From Allobosea sp. Tri-44 (GTDB lineage: Bacteria; Pseudomonadota; Alphaproteobacteria; Rhizobiales; Beijerinckiaceae): 64,000 bases of DNA. Location: assembly GCF_004123845.1 (NCBI RefSeq), contig NZ_NBDP01000030.1:953193-1017192 (forward strand), given 5' to 3'. A program made the translations under genes and the position numbers. Each line of letters opens with the position of its first letter. The stretch's first letter is position 1. The notes beneath the pieces were generated by a model. The model saw only the letters and a list, made by a program, of their open reading frames with translations. It did no database searches and was not told the DNA's origin. Positions 24,320 to 32,253 of the stretch are shown here, one piece after another.

Positions 24320-25726
24320 CTATCTGATCATGCCCATGGTGCGCGGCAGCCAGAGCGTCAGCTCCGGGATGAAGGTGATCGCGATCAGCGCCGCAAAGAG
24401 CGGGATCAGCCAGGGCAGGATCGCCATGGTGGTGCGCTCGACCGAGAGCTTGGCGACGCGCGAGAGCACGAACAGCACCATGCCGAGCGGCGGGTGCAGC
24501 AACCCGATCATCAGGTTGAGCGTGAGGATCAGGCCGAAATGGATCGGATCGATGCCGAGCTTGAGTGCGATCGGCAGGAGGATCGGCACGACGATGGTGA
24601 TCGCCGCGATGGTGTCGAGGAAGCAGCCGATGAACAGCAGCAGCAGGTTGACCAGGATCAGGAACACCCATTTGTTCTGGGTGAAGCCGAGGATCAGGTC
24701 GGAGAGCAGCTGGGCCGTCTGCGACACCGTCAGCAGCCAGGCGAAGATCGAGGCGGCGGTGACGATGAACAGCACCGAGGCGGTGGTCTCGATCGTGTCG
24801 AAGGTCGCCTTGGTCAGGCTGCGCATGGTCATCGAGCGGTAGCGCACCAGGCCGAGGAAGAGCGACCAGATCACCGCCGCGGCGGCCGCCTCCGTCGGCG
24901 TGAACCAGCCCATGGTCATGCCGCCGATCAGGATGACCGGCGTCATCAGCGCCATCACGGCCGAGAAGTTGAAGTAGTAGTCCATGGCCAGCAGCACGGC
25001 GAGCGCGATGCCGATGGCGAGGTTGGGATCGAGCCCGGCGAAGACCAGCCCGTAGGCCAGGACCGGGAAGCCCATCACGACCAGCACCTCGATGCCGGCC
25101 GAACCGAGGTCGCGCAGCGAGAATGCCGTGTCCGACCCCCATTTGTAGATGCGGGCGAAGATCGCGACCGTGAGCATCATGAACAGCGTCATCACCACGC
25201 CGGGGATGACGCCGCCGAGGAAGAGCGCGCCGATCGAGGTGTTCGACATCATGCCGTAGATGACGAAGGGCAAGGAGGGCGGGATGATCGGCCCGAGCGT
25301 GGCGGACGCCGCGGTGACGCCGACGGCGACCTCGGCCGAATAGCCGTGGTCCTTCATCGCCTTGATCTCGATCGTGCCGATGCCGGCGGCATCGGCGATC
25401 GCGGTACCCGACATGCCGGAGAAGATCACCGAGCCGATGATGTTGACCTGGGCAAGACCGCCGCGCATCCAGCCGACGAGGGCGACGGCGAAGGCGTAGA
25501 TGCGGCCGGTGACGCCGGCGATGTTCATCAGGTTGCCGGCGAGGATGAAGAAGGGCACCGCGAGCAACGGGAAGCTCTCGACGCCGGCGATCATGCGCTG
25601 GGCCAGGATCACGTCCGGCACGGTGCCGGAGACGAGGATGAAGGCGAGCGAGGCGACGGCCATCGAGATGGCGACCGGCACGCCGAGGATCATCAGGCCG
25701 AGGAAGCTTCCAAGCAGGATCAGCAT
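24320..25726 (-). CDS. TRAP transporter large permease subunit (DctM family)
   Basis: 468 residues with about 12 hydrophobic segments, the membrane channel subunit of a Na+-linked TRAP importer. Family segments: VPVAISMAVASLAFI, VPFFILAGNLMN, GSVIFSGMSGTAIADAAG, SATLGPIIPPSLPFVIYG, FTPTEAAAAAVIW and LLHPPLGMVLFVLS. The start is three bases after the small permease stop, so the two are coupled. The operon order on the minus strand is regulator, dctP, dctQ, dctM. Substrate unknown. Confidence 0.93.
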   Translation of the reverse strand: MLILLGSFLGLMILGVPVAISMAVASLAFILVSGTVPDVILAQRMIAGVESFPLLAVPFFILAGNLMNIAGVTGRIYAFAVALVGWMRGGLAQVNIIGSVIFSGMSGTAIADAAGIGTIEIKAMKDHGYSAEVAVGVTAASATLGPIIPPSLPFVIYGMMSNTSIGALFLGGVIPGVVMTLFMMLTVAIFARIYKWGSDTAFSLRDLGSAGIEVLVVMGFPVLAYGLVFAGLDPNLAIGIALAVLLAMDYYFNFSAVMALMTPVILIGGMTMGWFTPTEAAAAAVIWSLFLGLVRYRSMTMRSLTKATFDTIETTASVLFIVTAASIFAWLLTVSQTAQLLSDLILGFTQNKWVFLILVNLLLLFIGCFLDTIAAITIVVPILLPIALKLGIDPIHFGLILTLNLMIGLLHPPLGMVLFVLSRVAKLSVERTTMAILPWLIPLFAALIAITFIPELTLWLPRTMGMIR

Positions 25727-25729
25727 GGG

Positions 25730-26308
25730 TCAGGCCTCCGAGCCGTCGAAGGCCGAGGGACGCTCCAGCACCGAATAGCCGCGGCGCCAGTTCTGCCAGG
25801 CGACCTGGATCGCCCGCAGCGTCATCAGGGCGAAGGCGATCACGACGGCGTAGAACACCACCGATTTCGGGAACTGGATCGTCGTCATCATCTCGTCCGG
25901 GATGAGCTCGGCATAGCGATGCGTCAGTACCGTGCCGTAGGCGAAGAAGCCGATGCGCACGATGTCGACGAAGGTCGAGAGCACCCGGCCGGCGCCATGC
26001 GACAAATAACGGTAGAGGAAGTCGACCTGGATGTGGCGCGAGGCGCGCACGCAGAGCGCGGAGCCGAGGAAGACCACGACGATCAGCGCGTAGATCGCGA
26101 TCTCCTCGGTCCAGGCGAAGCTGTCGTTGAGGACATAGCGGGTGAAGAACTGCGCCACGACGCAGGCGACCATCAGCCAGAAGGCGGCGAGCGTCACCCA
26201 GTCCTCGAGGCCATAGCCGGAAAGGTCGGCTGGCGGCGGCGCCTCGTCGAAGACGTGGGCGATCTCCTCGCTGGTGACTTGGGTATGGATTTCCGGCGTC
26301 GTCGTCAT
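25730..26308 (-). CDS. TRAP transporter small permease subunit (DctQ family)
   Basis: 192 residues, four transmembrane segments beginning about residue 35. The DctQ core YVLNDSFAWTEEIAIYALIVVV is followed by the conserved IQVDFLYRYL region. The first ~30 residues form a cytoplasmic acidic/proline tail. It partners the DctM-like subunit immediately downstream. A dispersed repeat fills most of the 192-bp gap to the upstream dctP-like gene. Confidence 0.9.
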   Translation of the reverse strand: MTTTPEIHTQVTSEEIAHVFDEAPPPADLSGYGLEDWVTLAAFWLMVACVVAQFFTRYVLNDSFAWTEEIAIYALIVVVFLGSALCVRASRHIQVDFLYRYLSHGAGRVLSTFVDIVRIGFFAYGTVLTHRYAELIPDEMMTTIQFPKSVVFYAVVIAFALMTLRAIQVAWQNWRRGYSVLERPSAFDGSEA

Positions 26309-26339
26309 GGCTCGCTCTTCACTTCGGCATCACTCCAGC

Positions 26340-26437
26340 CGTCATGCTCGCCCTTGTGGCGAGCATCCACGTCTTGAACGCCGCGCTCGATCAGCGAAGC
26401 AAAGACGTGGATGGTCGGGACAAGCCCGACCATGACG
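26340..26437. repeat. Dispersed repeat, GTCATG...ACGTGGATG family, copy 1
   Basis: About 98 bases. Two hairpins (GCTCGCCCTTGTGGCGAGC and GGTCGGGACAAGCCCGACC) flank CCACGTCTTGAAC and AAGACGTGGATG arms. It lies within the TRAP operon between dctP and dctQ. A second copy in opposite orientation is at 53646-53737. Confidence 0.8.
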
Positions 26438-26500
26438 GAGGGGCGACGTGCATCGGTTCCAGAGCCGGCCCTGCGGCCTGCTCCGAAAGGACGGATCAGC

Positions 26501-27472
26501 TCACTTGATCGCCTGGATCCTCTCCCAGTCGGCCTTGCGATAGCCGTACTGCTCGAAGTTCACGTTCTTCTCCACGGCGGCGAGGAAGTCGGCCTTGTCG
26601 ATCTCGGTGACCGAGAGCCCCTTGTCCTTGAAGACCTGGACGAGCTTCACCTCATCGTCCTGGATCTTCTTGGTGGCGCGCGTCGCCGCCTCCTGGGCGA
26701 CGTCGGTGAAGAGCTTGCGGTCCTCGGCCGAGAGCTTGGCCCAGAGCTGCTTCGAGACGACCGTGTTGAGGTGGTCGACGATGTGGCCGGTGAGCACGAT
26801 GTGCTTCTGGACCTCGTAGAACTTCTTGGCGTCGATGGTGTTGAGCGGGTTCTCCTGCGCCTCGACGGTGCCGTTCTGCAGCGCGAGATAGACCTCGGCG
26901 AAGGCGATCGGCGTGGTGTTGGCGCCGCAGGCGCGCGGCATGGCGAGATAGGCCGGCACGTCGGGCACGCGGATCTTCAGGCCCTTCATGTCGGCGCAGG
27001 CCTTGATCGGCTTGTTCGAAGTGGTGTGGCGCGTGCCGTAATAAGTCACGGCCAGGATCTGGTGGCCGCTCTTCTCCTCATAGCCCTTGGCCATCTCCTT
27101 GAAGACGTCGCTCTTCACATAGGCGAGCAAATGGTCGGGGCCGCGGAAGATGAAGGGATAATAGGTCACGCCGATCGGCGGATAGGCGCGGGCCGCGAAG
27201 CTCGAGCCGGAGATGATCATGTCGACCGTCCCCAGCGTCAGGCCCTGGTTGATGTCGGTCTCCTTGCCGAGCTGCGAGGCCGGATAGACCGTGATCTCGT
27301 ATTTGCCGTTGGAGCGCTTCTTGATCTCCTCGGCGGCCCAGACCGACTCGGTGTGGAAGGGTTCGGAGGTCTCGTAGACATGGGCCCATTTCAGCTTGGT
27401 CTGGGCCTGCGCCGGTGCAACGGCGAAAAGAGCGCCGGCGGCGAGCGCGGCGAGGGCGTGGTGCAGTTTCAT
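26501..27472 (-). CDS. TRAP transporter substrate-binding protein (DctP family)
   Basis: 323-residue periplasmic receptor with a Sec signal peptide (MKLHHALAALAAGALFAVA, cleavage after AQA). KRSNGKYEITVYPASQLGKE is the usual early motif, ADMKGLKIRVPDVPAYL contains the arginine that pairs with a substrate carboxylate, and AFAEVYLALQNGTVEAQENPL is the hallmark DctP segment. The substrate is therefore probably an organic acid. Start at ATG 27472 with GGGAGG seven bases upstream. It follows a FadR-type regulator by 43 bp. Confidence 0.92.
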   Translation of the reverse strand: MKLHHALAALAAGALFAVAPAQAQTKLKWAHVYETSEPFHTESVWAAEEIKKRSNGKYEITVYPASQLGKETDINQGLTLGTVDMIISGSSFAARAYPPIGVTYYPFIFRGPDHLLAYVKSDVFKEMAKGYEEKSGHQILAVTYYGTRHTTSNKPIKACADMKGLKIRVPDVPAYLAMPRACGANTTPIAFAEVYLALQNGTVEAQENPLNTIDAKKFYEVQKHIVLTGHIVDHLNTVVSKQLWAKLSAEDRKLFTDVAQEAATRATKKIQDDEVKLVQVFKDKGLSVTEIDKADFLAAVEKNVNFEQYGYRKADWERIQAIK

Positions 27473-27515
27473 CGTCTGTCCTCCCTGAAGGTCACGGGTG
27501 TGATCTGGTCTTGCG

Positions 27516-28268
27516 TCATTTGATCGGCCGCGGCCGGCGCTGACGCTCGCCTGCCCGCTTGAAGTCGGTCTCGCCGAAGCTCTGCGAAAAGCGCTCCTGC
27601 GAAGCCTGGAGATGGGCGTACATCGCCGCGCGCGCCGCCTCGTGGTCGCCAGCGGCGAGTGCGGCATGGATCGCGCGATGCTCGGCGGCAGCCGTGCGCC
27701 ACGACTGCTCGTTCTCGAAATACTGCGCGAGCTGGCGGAAATACGGGCTCATACGCTGGTCGAAGAGCTCGCCGACGCAGCGCACCAGAACGGTGTTGCC
27801 GAGCATCGCGGCGATCTCGACATGGAAGGCGCGGTCGAGCGCAATCAGCCGCTCGGCCGGCAAACCGGGCTGCTCCATCTGGTCGAGGATGCCGGCGAGA
27901 CCGGCCAATTGCGCGGGCGTCGCCTGCGCTGCAGCTTCAGCCGCGACCGCGCCCTCGATCAGCCTGCGCGCGGCGAGCACCTCGAACGGCCCCTCCATGG
28001 GAAAGCCGGCTCCGGCGAGCTGCGCCGCAGCCTGCGCGGGATCGACGACATAGACGCCCGAGCCCATGCGGATGCGCACGCGCCCCTCGACCTCGAGCGC
28101 GATCAGGGCCTCGCGTACCGAGGGGCGGGAGACGCCGAGCTTCTCCGCGAGCTCGCGTTCGGGCGGCAGGCGGCTGCCGACCGGAAATTCATGCTGGTCG
28201 ATGAGATGGCGCAATTGATCGGCGATCTGCCGATAAAGACGCGGCGACTCGACGACTGCGAGCGGCAT
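27516..28268 (-). CDS. FadR/FCD-type GntR transcriptional regulator
   Basis: 250 residues. Winged helix-turn-helix at about 10-75 (LPPERELAEKLGVSRPSVREAL, GRVRIRMGSGVYV). The FCD effector domain follows (ARRLIEGAVAAEAA, LDRAFHVEIAAMLGN, EHRAIHAALAAGDHEAARAAM), whose Asp/His residues usually bind a metal and a small carboxylate. It is the first gene of the TRAP operon and likely controls it in response to the transported acid or a product. Start at ATG 28268 with AGGGAG upstream. Confidence 0.9.
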   Translation of the reverse strand: MPLAVVESPRLYRQIADQLRHLIDQHEFPVGSRLPPERELAEKLGVSRPSVREALIALEVEGRVRIRMGSGVYVVDPAQAAAQLAGAGFPMEGPFEVLAARRLIEGAVAAEAAAQATPAQLAGLAGILDQMEQPGLPAERLIALDRAFHVEIAAMLGNTVLVRCVGELFDQRMSPYFRQLAQYFENEQSWRTAAAEHRAIHAALAAGDHEAARAAMYAHLQASQERFSQSFGETDFKRAGERQRRPRPIK

Positions 28269-28313
28269 CGGCTCCCTGGACCCTTCCCTGCGCCACCCGA
28301 ATGTGCGGCATCG

Positions 28314-28338
28314 ATTTGGCCATGTGGTCAGGCCAATT
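28314..28338. promoter_or_regulatory. Candidate operator upstream of the FadR-type regulator
   Basis: Inverted arms TTGGCC (28316-28321) and GGCCAA (28331-28336) around a 9-base spacer containing TGGTCA. The site is about 50 bases upstream of the regulator start, a plausible autoregulatory position. FCD regulators often bind TGGT-N-ACCA-like sites, so the exact half-sites are uncertain. Confidence 0.4.
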
Positions 28339-28502
28339 TCATCGACAAAAACCACCATACCGGTCTGGTGTCAACCGATTGGCGTTGCCCAATTTGACGA
28401 GAACGATCAGACCGAGAAACATGGCGCACGCCGCGGACATTGCCGCGCCATGCGCACAAGCTACAATTTTGATGGGGTGTGACGAAAACTGACCGGATCC
28501 AT

Positions 28503-28814
28503 ATGAGCACCGAACCTGAAAGCGTGATCCTGCAGCTGCTGCGCGAGATGCGTGCCGACATGGCTCGCCTCGAGGGGACCGTCGCGAGCAAGGACGACAT
28601 CCGCGAGCTCCAGTCGGATTTCAGCTCGCTCAGGGCCGATGTCGCCTCAGATGTGCTCACCCTGCACAAGGAATTGGGCGGCCAGATCGTCGGGCTTCGC
28701 CGAGCTGTGGTGGAATACCACACCTCGGTCATCGGCCACGGCGTGCTGATCAGCGAGCTCGAAGCGCGGCTGCGCCGGGTCGAGCAGCATCTCAACCTGC
28801 CGGAAGCGCACTAA
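28503..28814 (+). CDS. Short coiled-coil protein, unknown function
   Basis: 103 residues from ATG 28503; a GTG eight codons earlier is an alternative, and neither has a strong ribosome binding site. The sequence is charged and heptad-like (LLREMRADMARLEGTVASKD, DIRELQSDFSSLRADVASDV), ending in LEARLRRVEQHLNLPEAH, so a long coiled coil is predicted. There is no signal peptide or membrane segment. Similar short proteins are common in Hyphomicrobiales without known function. It is convergent with the ABC ATPase gene, nine bases away. Confidence 0.6.
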   Translation: MSTEPESVILQLLREMRADMARLEGTVASKDDIRELQSDFSSLRADVASDVLTLHKELGGQIVGLRRAVVEYHTSVIGHGVLISELEARLRRVEQHLNLPEAH

Positions 28815-28823
28815 GCTCCAGGA

Positions 28824-29605
<782 letters not shown>

Positions 29606-29609
<4 letters not shown>

Positions 29610-30379
29610 GCCTGCGCCCACGGAAACAGGCGCTGGTTGACCGCCTTGAAGAGGAAATCCGAGACCAGCCCGATCAGGCCGATGATGATGATGCCGAAGA
29701 TGATCTGCCCGGTGTTCAGCAGCGCCTGGCTGTCGGTGATCATGTGGCCGATGCCGGAGGACGAGCCGATGAGCTCGGCGACGATGACATAGGTCCAGGC
29801 CCAGCCGAGGACGAGGCGGAAGATCTCGGCAATCTCCGGCGCGGCATTGGGCAGCAGCACGCGGCGCACCACGGAAGGATCGCTCGCGCCCAGCGTATAG
29901 GCGGCGTCGACCAGGTCGCGCCTGATGCCGCCGACCGCGACCGCGATCATCAGCACGAGCTGGAAGAACGAGCCGATGAAGATGACGAGCAGCTTCTGCG
30001 TCTCGCCGATGCCGGCCCAGAGGATCAGCAGCGGGATGAAGGCTGAGGCCGGCAGATAGCGCGCGAAGGAGACGAAGGGCTCGAGGAAAGCCTCGACCGG
30101 CTTGTAGGCGCCCATCAGGATGCCGAACGGCAGCGCCAGGACCACGGCCAGGACGAAGCCGCCCAGCACCCGCCAGATCGTCATGCCGATGTCGAACAGG
30201 AAGCCGTGATTGACGAGCAGATTCCAGCCCTCGGCGACCATGGTCAGGGGATCGGCAAGGAAGAGCTTCTGCACATAGCCGCCAAAGGTCGCGATCGACC
30301 AGACCACGACGAAGAGCGCGAAGAAGGCGACGCCGTAGCCGACGCGGGCGCCGGCGGAGACGGGCTGGAGTGGTTTCAT
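29606..30379 (-). CDS. ABC transporter permease (SsuC/TauC type)
   Basis: 257 residues, about six transmembrane helices, the inner-membrane channel of a sulfonate/nitrate/taurine-family importer. The ATPase-contacting EAA loop is recognisable around DLVDAAYTLGASDPSVVRRV, followed by VLLPNAAPEI and GWAWTYVIVAELIGSSSGIG. Start two bases after the stop of the DNA-glycosylase gene; stop overlaps the ATPase start. The substrate is unknown because this family covers nitrate, sulfonates, pyrimidine precursors and others. Confidence 0.93.
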
Positions 30380-30381
30380 CG

Positions 30382-30894
30382 TCAGAGGCTCGCTTCCTTC
30401 GCGAGGGCGGCGAGTTCACGCCAGGGTTCGATCGACCAGTAGCCCGAGGCGGCACCGGATGTGGACGGCAGGACGACGACGCGGATGTCGTCGATGGCTG
30501 CAGGCTGAAGGCCGTAGGCTAGTACGCGACCAGCCTCAGCCAGAACAGCCTGGGCGGCGCGCTTGCCGTTGAAGGCGACGATTGCGGGCCGCTGCGCCCG
30601 CATCTTGCCGAGGAAGCCCGCGACGTCGAAGTGATCCCGTATCAGCGCCGTATCCGGTCCGAAGGTTCGCTTCGCGACATCGGTGCAGCCGATGCCGTAG
30701 CACGGGAGCTCGCGGAAATCGGCCGGACCGAGTTGCAGCGGGATCAGACCGGTCTCGAACAATGTCGGCCAGAACCTGTTGCCCGGGCCGGCATAATAGG
30801 CGCCCCGCCGGGCCGAGACGGAACCGGCCTGCGTGCCGCAGAAGACGACGCGCAAGCCCGGCCCCAGCACGTCCGGCAGGACGTGATCAGTCAC
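30382..30894 (-). CDS. Mug/TDG-like mismatch uracil-DNA glycosylase family protein
   Basis: 170 residues, close to E. coli Mug (168). The GTG start at 30894 overlaps the TGA of the substrate-binding protein gene. Motif 1 is VVFCGTQAGSVSA followed by GAYYAGPGNRFWPTLFETGL; motif 2 is VVVLPSTSGAASGYW. In E. coli Mug the motif-1 catalytic residue is an asparagine in GINPG, while here the aligned residue appears to be glutamine (GTQAG). The fold assignment is solid; the substrate (U or T mispairs, or hypoxanthine as in related families) is open. Its place between a binding protein and a permease is unusual. Confidence 0.8.
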   Translation of the reverse strand: MTDHVLPDVLGPGLRVVFCGTQAGSVSARRGAYYAGPGNRFWPTLFETGLIPLQLGPADFRELPCYGIGCTDVAKRTFGPDTALIRDHFDVAGFLGKMRAQRPAIVAFNGKRAAQAVLAEAGRVLAYGLQPAAIDDIRVVVLPSTSGAASGYWSIEPWRELAALAKEASL

Positions 30895-31853
30895 TTGCCG
30901 GCGACGTACTTCGTGTCGACCAGCGTGGTGATGTCGGGCTTGGCCTTGATCAGGCCGATCTCGAGCAGCAGGTCCGCCGCCTTGTTGGTGAAGGCCTGCC
31001 ACTCGCCGGCGAAGAAGGCCTTGTTGCCCTCGGCGTCCGACCAGCGCAGGTAGCCGGCCGACTTGCCGAACTGCTCGCCGGTCTGCTTCACATCGGCGCC
31101 CATGATGCCATAGGCCTTGGCCTGATCGGCCTTGATCAGGGCGAGCGCCTCGAAATAGCTCTTGGTCAGCGCCGCGGCGGCCGCATCGTTCTCGCCCAGG
31201 AATTTCGGCGTGCAGCCGAAGGTGTCCATCACCATCGGGTAGTCGAGCGTGGTGGCGATGATCTTGCCGGCATCCGGCTTCTCGCGCACCGCCGAGAGAT
31301 AGGGCTCATAGGTCATAGCGGCGTCGTTCTGGCCGGCGATGAAGGCCTGCGCCGCCGGGCCGGGCTCCATGTTGACGACGCTGACGTCCTTCACCGACAT
31401 GCCGTTCTCCTTGAGGATCCAGGCCAGGGCGAAATAGGGCGAGGTGCCGGGGGCGGAAGCCGCGACCGTCTTGCCCTTCAGGTCTTTGATCGAGCCGGTC
31501 GCGCTGCGCACGGCCATGCCGTCGGCGCCATAGCTCTTGTCGAGCTGGAAGATCTGCTTGGTCTTGATGCCGGCGGCGTCCCAGACGATCCAGGTCTCGA
31601 CCGTGGTCGCAGCGCACTGGATGTCACCCGACGCGATGGCGAGGTGGCGATCCTTCTGCGGGATCTTCTTGATCGAGACGTCGAGGCCGTTCCTGGCGAA
31701 GATGCCGGCCTCCTTGGCCAGCACCAGCGGGGCAAAGCCGGTCCAGCCGGAGATGCCGATATTGACCTTGGTCTGCGCCTGCGCGCCGGCCGCGGCCATG
31801 AGGGTTGCAAGGCCGATCCCGGCGGCCACCCCGATACGCTTCATACCTATCAT
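30891..31853 (-). CDS. ABC transporter substrate-binding protein (nitrate/sulfonate/taurine type)
   Basis: 320-residue periplasmic receptor. The signal peptide is basic then hydrophobic (MKRIGVAAGIGLATLMAAAG, cleavage near AQA). ISGWTGFAPLVLAKEAGIF and LDVSIKKIPQKDRHLAIASG are typical of the SsuA/NrtA/TauA-like family, as are DLKGKTVAASAPGTSPYF and EPYLSAVREKPDAG. Two close starts (31853, 31844) are possible; 31853 has GGAG upstream. It heads the cassette with the DNA glycosylase, permease and ATPase. The promoter region about 100 bases upstream contains a HutC-like palindrome. Confidence 0.93.
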   Translation of the reverse strand: MIGMKRIGVAAGIGLATLMAAAGAQAQTKVNIGISGWTGFAPLVLAKEAGIFARNGLDVSIKKIPQKDRHLAIASGDIQCAATTVETWIVWDAAGIKTKQIFQLDKSYGADGMAVRSATGSIKDLKGKTVAASAPGTSPYFALAWILKENGMSVKDVSVVNMEPGPAAQAFIAGQNDAAMTYEPYLSAVREKPDAGKIIATTLDYPMVMDTFGCTPKFLGENDAAAAALTKSYFEALALIKADQAKAYGIMGADVKQTGEQFGKSAGYLRWSDAEGNKAFFAGEWQAFTNKAADLLLEIGLIKAKPDITTLVDTKYVAGK

Positions 31854-31952
31854 GACGAACCCACTCCCCTCTTGTTTCTGCCTGCGGCGGAACACCCCGG
31901 CCATCGCAGCCCGATCGTGCCCGATAAAGCAAGCTTCGTTCCAAGTCAGGTT

Positions 31953-31975
31953 AAATGCATATGCAAATCCGTCAA
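31953..31975 (-). promoter_or_regulatory. HutC-like palindrome in the ABC cassette promoter
   Basis: AAATGCATATGCAAAT at 31953-31968 contains the 10-bp core TGCATATGCA (31956-31965), the same core as both hut palindromes. On the minus strand it lies just after a TTGACG hexamer (31970-31975), a good -35 candidate, so a bound repressor would block the promoter of the ABC cassette. Confidence 0.6.
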
Positions 31976-31994
31976 GGCAGTGCGGCATCTCATA

Positions 31995-32113
31995 AGCCCT
32001 CATCCTGAGGAGCCGCGCGAGCGGCGTCTCGAAGGATGCTCCAGGAGGCTCCCGAACCAGTTGGAGCGTCCTTCGAGACGCGATCCTTTGGATCGCTCCT
32101 CAGGATGAGGGCT
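31995..32113. repeat. Palindromic repeat, CCCTCATCCTGAGGAGC family, copy 1
   Basis: About 119-bp inverted repeat: AGCCCTCATCCTGAGGAGC and GCGTCTCGAAGGATGCTCCA on the left, TGGAGCGTCCTTCGAGACGC and GCTCCTCAGGATGAGGGCT on the right. A close second copy is at 43223-43336. It fills part of the 400-bp gap between the ABC cassette and the ThDP enzyme gene, which otherwise holds only their promoters. Confidence 0.9.
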
Positions 32114-32253
32114 CGATAGGAGCTGACGAATGAACCGCTGATCACCGCCGCTTGGGAAAGCAATGACATTCTCTTGTTTGACACCGCAGTAGCGATCCCC
32201 TCCCCTCGGACCATCGGCGCAAAGCGCCTTTGGCTATCGAGAGGTTCTTCCGG

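Noticed and set aside
24218..26377. Very long open frame antisense to the TRAP permease genes
   Set aside because: Its composition is extreme His/Asp/Arg/Glu-rich, a typical mirror of a GC-rich membrane protein gene. It has no domain or ribosome binding site, while the minus-strand genes match well-known families.
29610..30455. Upstream extension of the ABC ATPase gene
   Set aside because: It would run through the permease gene out of frame. The ATG at 29609 fits the family length and operon overlap.
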